The notes under the pieces were generated by a model. That model was not told the DNA's origin. It made no database searches and worked only from the letters and a program-made list of their open reading frames with translations. 10,105 nt of DNA from contig DBQV01000015.1 of the NCBI GenBank assembly GCA_002305755.1, positions 94,534 through 104,638 of the forward strand, in the 5' to 3' direction. Of the stretch, positions 6,371 through 10,105 are shown piece by piece. How positions within the stretch are numbered: the stretch's first letter is position 1; each line of letters opens with the position of its first letter. The position numbers were made by a program, and so were the translations under genes. Source of the stretch: Christensenella sp. UBA1385. Lineage in GTDB: Bacteria > Bacillota > Clostridia > Christensenellales > Aristaeellaceae.

Positions 6371-7483
6371 ATGCAGTTTCCTGATTACACAAGATGCGGC
6401 GTCAATCTGGCGGCATCCATCCTGCGGTATTTTGGCGTGCAGGCAAGCCATCAGAGCCTGCCCGAACTTGATGCGGTGCTGAACGAGCGCGCGTGGCGCA
6501 ATGTCGTCGTGATGCTCTTTGACGGCATGAGCGCAGACGCTCTCCGCAGGCATGCGCCTGAAGGCGGCTTTTTGAAACGGCAGCGCGGAGAGGTGATCTC
6601 CGCCGTCTTTCCGTCCACCACAACGGCCGCTACCACCAGTCTGATCAGCGGACAGGAGCCGGGGGAGCATGGATGGATCGGCTGGACGGTACATTTTGAA
6701 GACATCGGCAAGAGCGTTGATATCTTCCTGAACCGCGTGCAGTTTACCAAAGAGCCTGCTGGAGAGACTTCCGTCGCTCTGGATCATTTCCCATACACTG
6801 CGATCACTGAGCTGATCACTCTCTCAGGCAAGGCCAGGGGTGAGTCCGTCTCGCCGTATCACGGTGTCATCGTCAATACGCTGGACGGCCTCTTTGATGA
6901 AACCAAGAAGCTGATGCGTGAACAGGGCAGGCACTATCTCTATGCATACTGGCCCGATCCGGACTCTACCATGCACCTGCACGGCATCGGTCACGCTGAG
7001 GTGCGCAGGCGGATCGAGGAAATTGATGAGAGATTGAGCGCCTTTTCCTCCGCACTGGCCGAGGACGAATTGGTGATCGTGACAGCCGATCATGGGCTGG
7101 TGGACGGAGAGCCCGAGTTTTTTGAGGATCACCCTGAGCTTGAAGCCATGCTGCGCATCGCGCCTTCGGTTGAGCCAAGGGCTGCCGCGCTGTATGTGAA
7201 AAGCGAATGTCTGGCGGCCTTTCCCCGGGCGTTCAGGGAGGCCTTTGGCGACCACTACTTGCTGTACACACAAAAAGAAGCCCTCGAAAGCGGGCTTTTT
7301 GGCGTACATCCGCGCCGTGCGGAGCTGCCTGCGCTGATCGGGGACTATTTTGCCGCTTCAACCGGGCCGCATGCCCTGTATTTGAAGAGAGAACACTGCA
7401 ATCTGATCGGCATGCATGCGGGTCTGACGGAGCAGGAGATGAACGTGCCCTTGATCATCCTGAGAGGAGGATCAAGGGCTTAG
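6371..7483 (+). CDS. Alkaline-phosphatase-superfamily phosphodiesterase/nucleotide pyrophosphatase-like protein
   Basis: A 370-residue protein with no signal peptide or membrane segment, so it is probably cytosolic. It shows the full metal-site pattern of the type I phosphodiesterase/nucleotide pyrophosphatase family: VVVMLFDGMSAD (45-56) with metal Asp51; the nucleophile region FPSTTTAATTSLISGQ (80-95), where one of Thr83-85 is the likely nucleophile; HGWIGW (100-105); DPDSTMHLHG (196-205) with Asp198 and His202 in D-x3-H spacing; TADHG (238-242) with Asp240-His241; and GMHAGLT (347-353) with third-site His349. Relatives hydrolyse phosphodiester, nucleotide-sugar, phosphonate or phosphoglycerol substrates; the specificity cannot be read here. 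The ATG at 6371 has AGAGG about 6 nt upstream and lies 10 nt after the preceding stop, which indicates co-transcription with the LeuB-like gene. The gene ends 14 bp from the convergent apbE stop. Superfamily assignment is firm, the exact substrate unknown. Confidence 0.9.
   Translation: MQFPDYTRCGVNLAASILRYFGVQASHQSLPELDAVLNERAWRNVVVMLFDGMSADALRRHAPEGGFLKRQRGEVISAVFPSTTTAATTSLISGQEPGEHGWIGWTVHFEDIGKSVDIFLNRVQFTKEPAGETSVALDHFPYTAITELITLSGKARGESVSPYHGVIVNTLDGLFDETKKLMREQGRHYLYAYWPDPDSTMHLHGIGHAEVRRRIEEIDERLSAFSSALAEDELVIVTADHGLVDGEPEFFEDHPELEAMLRIAPSVEPRAAALYVKSECLAAFPRAFREAFGDHYLLYTQKEALESGLFGVHPRRAELPALIGDYFAASTGPHALYLKREHCNLIGMHAGLTEQEMNVPLIILRGGSRA
7448..7478. terminator. 31-nt near-perfect palindrome at the convergent gene junction
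   Basis: CCCTTGATC (7448-7456) pairs with GATCAAGGG (7470-7478), and inside this TCCT pairs with AGGA across a 3-nt GAG loop. That gives a 9+4 bp hairpin with a single internal A/G mismatch. It lies in the last codons of the phosphodiesterase gene and faces the end of apbE. A second overlapping pairing, AGAGGAG (7463-7469) with CTCCTCT (7485-7491), is also possible. Neither strand has a T-run after the stem, so it is not a canonical intrinsic terminator. Its place between converging operons makes a bidirectional stop or 3'-end stabiliser plausible. The structure is seen, the role inferred. Confidence 0.4.
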
Positions 7484-7497
7484 GCTCCTCTGCAGCA

Positions 7498-8610
7498 TTA
7501 TTCGGCAGGATTGGTGGCCCCTTGGGAGCGGGCCGCCTTTTTGATGCCGTCAGTCATCTGTACGCTTCTGTCATTGAGCACCCAAACGGCCTCCACGCCT
7601 TCCAGGCTGTCCACCAGGGCTCTGCCTTCCTCGTAAGGCATCAGAAAGACGGCGGTGGACAGAAGGTCTGCCCAGCCGGAATCCTCGGTAATGATGGTGA
7701 CGGAGCGCATATAGTCGGTAGGCATCAGTGTTTCGGGGGAGATCAGGTGATGATAGCGCTTGCCCTCGTATTCAAAGTAACGCTGATAGTCTCCGCTGGT
7801 GACGGTGGATGTGTTGCTCAGAAACAGTACATCCATCAGATCGGTGTTTGGGTCTCCCATCACGGAGCCGTCAGGGTCCTGAATGGCCACGCCCCAGTTC
7901 TCACGCCCGTCCATAGGGCCGTTTCCGAGGCGCACGTTGCCGCCCGCGTTGATGTAAAAGGAGGTCACTTCGCTCCTCAGCATCTCCTGCGCCACAAGCT
8001 CCGTGGCATAGCCCTTGGCAACTGCGCCCAGGTCGATGGATAGCTCCGGGTCGCTGTAGTACACGCTCATGTTCTCTTCATCCAGCACCACGTCATTGAT
8101 ATCCGTGTGCTGACTGGCCTTGAGCAAAAGCTCCATATCGGGCAGATAAGCGTTTTCCGGATCCTCAATGGAGGCTGTGCGCGCGTCGTGCCACAGGCTC
8201 AGGACAGCGCCAAGCGCTATGTTGGTTTTGCCGCTGGTCAGGCTGTATTCGTCCTTGGCAAACTTGATCAGATTGAACAGATCCTTGTCCACCGTTACCG
8301 GGGCTTCAGCAGCTTTTGCATTGAGCGTAAACAGATTGTTGAGCCCCTCATAGGGGTGGAAATTGTCATACAGCCTGTGGAGCTCAAGAAATCTGTTCTC
8401 GGCCTGATCGGCCACCTGATCAAACGTCGCCTGGTCTCTGGCGAAGCCCTGTATGGTGATCACCGTGTCAAACGCGCCGAAAAAAGTTTTGGTGAATTTA
8501 TCCAGGGTCTCCGGCTGGCTTGCAGCGCAGGCAGAAAGACCGAAACAGAGAGCCGGCAGCAAGAGCGCGGCGATGATACGTTTCAGGGGAAATTTCATAA
8601 AATGCGTCAT
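7498..8610 (-). CDS. apbE: ApbE-type FAD:protein FMN transferase, lipoprotein
   Basis: Transfers FMN from FAD onto Thr/Ser of target flavoproteins (for example Rnf or Nqr subunits) outside the membrane. The 370-residue precursor begins with a basic n-region and hydrophobic stretch (IIAALLLPALCFG), then a lipobox LSAC with lipidated Cys28, so it should be membrane-anchored. Family motifs follow in order: FFGAFDTVITI (43-53), LTSGKTNIALGAVLSLWHDA (124-143), SIDLGAVAKGYATELV (191-206), INAGGNVRLGN (220-230), TSGDYQRYF (271-279), RYHHLISPETLMP (285-297) and the Mg-binding ADLLSTAVF (314-322). In the H-x-x-DP-x-TG motif the usual Asp is Ser291 and the Gly is Leu, a noticeable deviation. The start is ATG 8610, 7 nt after the era stop; ATG 8598 (Met5) is an alternative, and neither has an ideally spaced Shine-Dalgarno (GGGAG is 13 nt from the first). 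No obvious flavinylation substrate is encoded in the window. Confidence 0.94.
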   Translation of the reverse strand: MTHFMKFPLKRIIAALLLPALCFGLSACAASQPETLDKFTKTFFGAFDTVITIQGFARDQATFDQVADQAENRFLELHRLYDNFHPYEGLNNLFTLNAKAAEAPVTVDKDLFNLIKFAKDEYSLTSGKTNIALGAVLSLWHDARTASIEDPENAYLPDMELLLKASQHTDINDVVLDEENMSVYYSDPELSIDLGAVAKGYATELVAQEMLRSEVTSFYINAGGNVRLGNGPMDGRENWGVAIQDPDGSVMGDPNTDLMDVLFLSNTSTVTSGDYQRYFEYEGKRYHHLISPETLMPTDYMRSVTIITEDSGWADLLSTAVFLMPYEEGRALVDSLEGVEAVWVLNDRSVQMTDGIKKAARSQGATNPAE

Positions 8611-8617
8611 GGAAAGC

Positions 8618-9517
8618 TCAGTTCTCCCAATATCCGAGTGATTTCAGATCGCTGTTGTTATCCATCCAGCCGGGCCGCACCTTCACCCAAAGCTGTAGGT
8701 TGACCTGCGCATCAAGAAGTGCTTCAATGTCCGCCCTGGCCTGGGAACCAATACTTTTCAGCATTTCGCCCCTGCGGCCCACGATGATGGTTTTGTGCGA
8801 GGCGCGTTCGCAGTAGAGGTCGGCATGTATCTCAGTCAGGCCTTCCCTGACTTCCTTGACGCCGAGCACTTCCACGCCGATTCCGTGCGGCACCTCGTCC
8901 CGCAGGTTGAGCAGCGCTTTCTCTCGGATGATCTCGGCGATCATCTGACGCTCGTTCTGATCCGTCCAAAGTTCATCGGGATAATACTTGGGGCCCTGCG
9001 GAAGACTTCTTCTGATCTCACTCATCAGCGTGTCGATGCCTTCGCCCGAGCGCGCGCTGATCGGGAGCACCATATCAAAGCCGGCATCCGCAAAGGAAGC
9101 GATGATGGGCAGCAGATCCTTGGGGCTGACCAGATCGGTTTTGTTGAGCAGAAGGAATTTGGGCAGCTTCAGTCCCTCAAAGCCCGGCAAAATATCATGA
9201 TCCTCGGGGCGGGGCCTGGCAGCGTCGATCAGTACGCACAGGATATCGATGCCCTGTACGGAGTCCTGCACCGTTTTTTCCATGTATTCGCCCAGTTTGG
9301 TCCTTGGCCTGTGAATCCCGGGCGTGTCCACGAAGACGATCTGAGAGCTTTCATCGCTGACGATTCCGAGTATTCTGTTTCGTGTTGTCTGAGGCTTTGG
9401 TGAAACGATCGATACTTTTTCTCCCACCAAACGGTTGATCAGCGTGGACTTGCCAACGTTGGGCCTGCCCACCATGGCCACGAAGCCGGAGTGAAACGAT
9501 TGCGTGCTGTTATCCAT
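8618..9517 (-). CDS. era: GTPase Era
   Basis: Ras-like GTPase with a KH domain that binds the 3' end of 16S rRNA and acts in 30S subunit maturation. The 299-residue length is typical. GTPase motifs: G1 GRPNVGKS (17-24), switch I Thr around PKPQTTRNRI (40-49), G3 DTPGIHRPR (64-72), G4 NKTD (125-128) and G5 SARSGEG (154-160). The KH domain includes HKTIIVGRRGEMLKSIGSQA (241-260), and the C-terminal LWVKVRPGW (276-284) is characteristic of Era. The start is ATG 9517, since AAAGGA lies 5 nt upstream; an in-frame TTG 15 nt earlier (9532) has no supporting ribosome binding site. The gene overlaps the end of the YbeY-Cdd gene by 8 nt, which implies translational coupling. The association of ybeY, cdd and era is a conserved Bacillota gene order. 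Confidence 0.98.
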   Translation of the reverse strand: MDNSTQSFHSGFVAMVGRPNVGKSTLINRLVGEKVSIVSPKPQTTRNRILGIVSDESSQIVFVDTPGIHRPRTKLGEYMEKTVQDSVQGIDILCVLIDAARPRPEDHDILPGFEGLKLPKFLLLNKTDLVSPKDLLPIIASFADAGFDMVLPISARSGEGIDTLMSEIRRSLPQGPKYYPDELWTDQNERQMIAEIIREKALLNLRDEVPHGIGVEVLGVKEVREGLTEIHADLYCERASHKTIIVGRRGEMLKSIGSQARADIEALLDAQVNLQLWVKVRPGWMDNNSDLKSLGYWEN

Positions 9518-10105
9518 GCTGTTCCTTTCCAAGATGGTCCTGTACGCCGCCGGCGGGGGAAAAACTGTGGGGGAGGAGCTCGTTCAGAGAAGATTCCAGC
9601 ACTTCACCCTCACCCCAGGTGATCAAAATGGGCAGATCCTCACAAAACTCACTCAGCACCTGCCGGCAGGCCCCACAGGGCCAGGGCGGCATGGCTTTGG
9701 CAGCGATCGCGATGGCCTTGAAACTGCGGTGGCCATCGCTGACTGCCTTAAAGATGGCCGTTCGCTCCGCGCAGTTGGTCAGCCCATACGATGCGTTTTC
9801 AACATTGCAGCCTGTATACATGCTGCCGTCATCACATAACAGGCAAGCTCCAACCCGATAGTGAGAATAGGGGCTATAGGCGGCCTCCATGGCCTCACGC
9901 GCCTTGATGAGCATTGGCGCGAACCTGTCGTCTCTTGAAAGCCCCGCGCCCTGAAGCGCTGCTTCTTCTTTCTCACGCATGATAGCTTTTTCGTCCTCCT
10001 TCATATGGTCATAGCCGAACAGATGGAACAGGCCGTGCACCAAGAGGTAGCAGATCTCTCGCTTTTCCGGGTGGCCATATTCCTGCGCCTGCGCGCGTAC
10101 ATGAT
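9510..10105 (-). CDS. YbeY endoribonuclease - cytidine deaminase fusion protein (5' truncated)
   Basis: One uninterrupted minus-strand frame runs from the window edge (first whole codon at 10103) to a TAA at 9510, 197 visible residues. Residues 1-57 are the end of YbeY, the 16S rRNA-processing metallo-endoribonuclease: they include the zinc signature HGLFHLFGYDH (23-33, His23, His27, His33) and a typical acidic tail ending GLSR. Residues from about 62 to 180 are a complete tetrameric-type cytidine deaminase, which converts (deoxy)cytidine to (deoxy)uridine: AYSPYSHYRVGA (75-86), TGCNVENASYG (97-107), NCAERTA (110-116) with zinc ligand Cys111 and catalytic Glu113, and PCGACRQVLSE (142-152) with zinc ligands Cys143 and Cys146. 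Only about five residues separate the domains. The internal ATG at 9914 (Met64) matches where a free Cdd would start but has no convincing ribosome binding site, so a fusion is favoured. The gene overlaps era by 8 nt. The YbeY N-terminus is off the window. In many Bacillota ybeY, dgkA, cdd and era are separate genes; dgkA is missing here. Confidence 0.9.
   Translation of the reverse strand, partial: HVRAQAQEYGHPEKREICYLLVHGLFHLFGYDHMKEDEKAIMREKEEAALQGAGLSRDDRFAPMLIKAREAMEAAYSPYSHYRVGACLLCDDGSMYTGCNVENASYGLTNCAERTAIFKAVSDGHRSFKAIAIAAKAMPPWPCGACRQVLSEFCEDLPILITWGEGEVLESSLNELLPHSFSPAGGVQDHLGKEQHG

Noticed and set aside
7207..8043. 278-codon plus-strand frame running from the phosphodiesterase gene into the antisense of apbE
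   Set aside because: It crosses the convergent junction, overlaps two well-supported genes and has no motif of its own.
8795..9403. 202-codon plus-strand frame opposite era
   Set aside because: Shadow of Era, whose GTPase and KH motifs are complete on the minus strand.
1..10105. tRNA, rRNA, CRISPR array, insertion sequence or riboswitch
   Set aside because: Intergenic space is very small and I found no cloverleaf, regularly spaced repeat, transposase motif or conserved aptamer-like leader.

Overview
The window looks like chromosomal core-plus-accessory sequence from a GC-rich anaerobic member of the Bacillota, probably a clostridial, gut-type lineage. This is inferred from the nrnA-truB order, the ybeY-cdd-era order, strong AGGAGG-type ribosome binding sites, a full-length formate-tetrahydrofolate ligase of the clostridial/acetogen type, and a lipoprotein ApbE. 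No species call is justified from sequence alone. Coding density is very high. I see no RNA genes, mobile elements, CRISPR arrays or gene-free stretches over 300 bases.

Region 1 (1-1665, plus strand) is the end of a translation/RNA-maintenance operon: the C-terminal two thirds of a DHH/DHHA1 nanoRNase-pAp phosphatase (nrnA) overlapping the tRNA pseudouridine-55 synthase truB by ATGA. The ribF gene that often follows truB is absent. A 107-bp spacer then holds inverted repeats and a convincing sigma-A-type promoter.

Region 2 (1773-7483, plus strand) is a compact five-gene run. It begins with a FadR-type (GntR/FCD) regulator and formate-tetrahydrofolate ligase (fhs), separated by 59 bp containing a perfect 10-bp palindrome. 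Three accessory genes follow closely: a secreted CapA-like metallophosphatase-fold protein that starts at TTG inside the end of fhs; a strongly divergent, shortened homologue of isopropylmalate/isocitrate dehydrogenase that has lost most recognisable catalytic residues; and an alkaline-phosphatase-superfamily phosphodiesterase/nucleotide pyrophosphatase-like enzyme with its metal ligands intact. Spacing suggests co-transcription.

Region 3 (7498-10105, minus strand) converges on region 2. In transcription order it encodes an in-frame fusion of the endoribonuclease YbeY to cytidine deaminase (N-terminus off the window), the GTPase Era, and an ApbE-type FAD:protein FMN transferase lipoprotein. 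A 31-nt near-perfect palindrome sits at the junction between the two convergent runs.

The items most worth a second look are the YbeY-cytidine deaminase fusion, the apparently non-catalytic LeuB-fold protein, and the unexplained grouping of that protein with a secreted CapA-like protein and a phosphodiesterase behind fhs.
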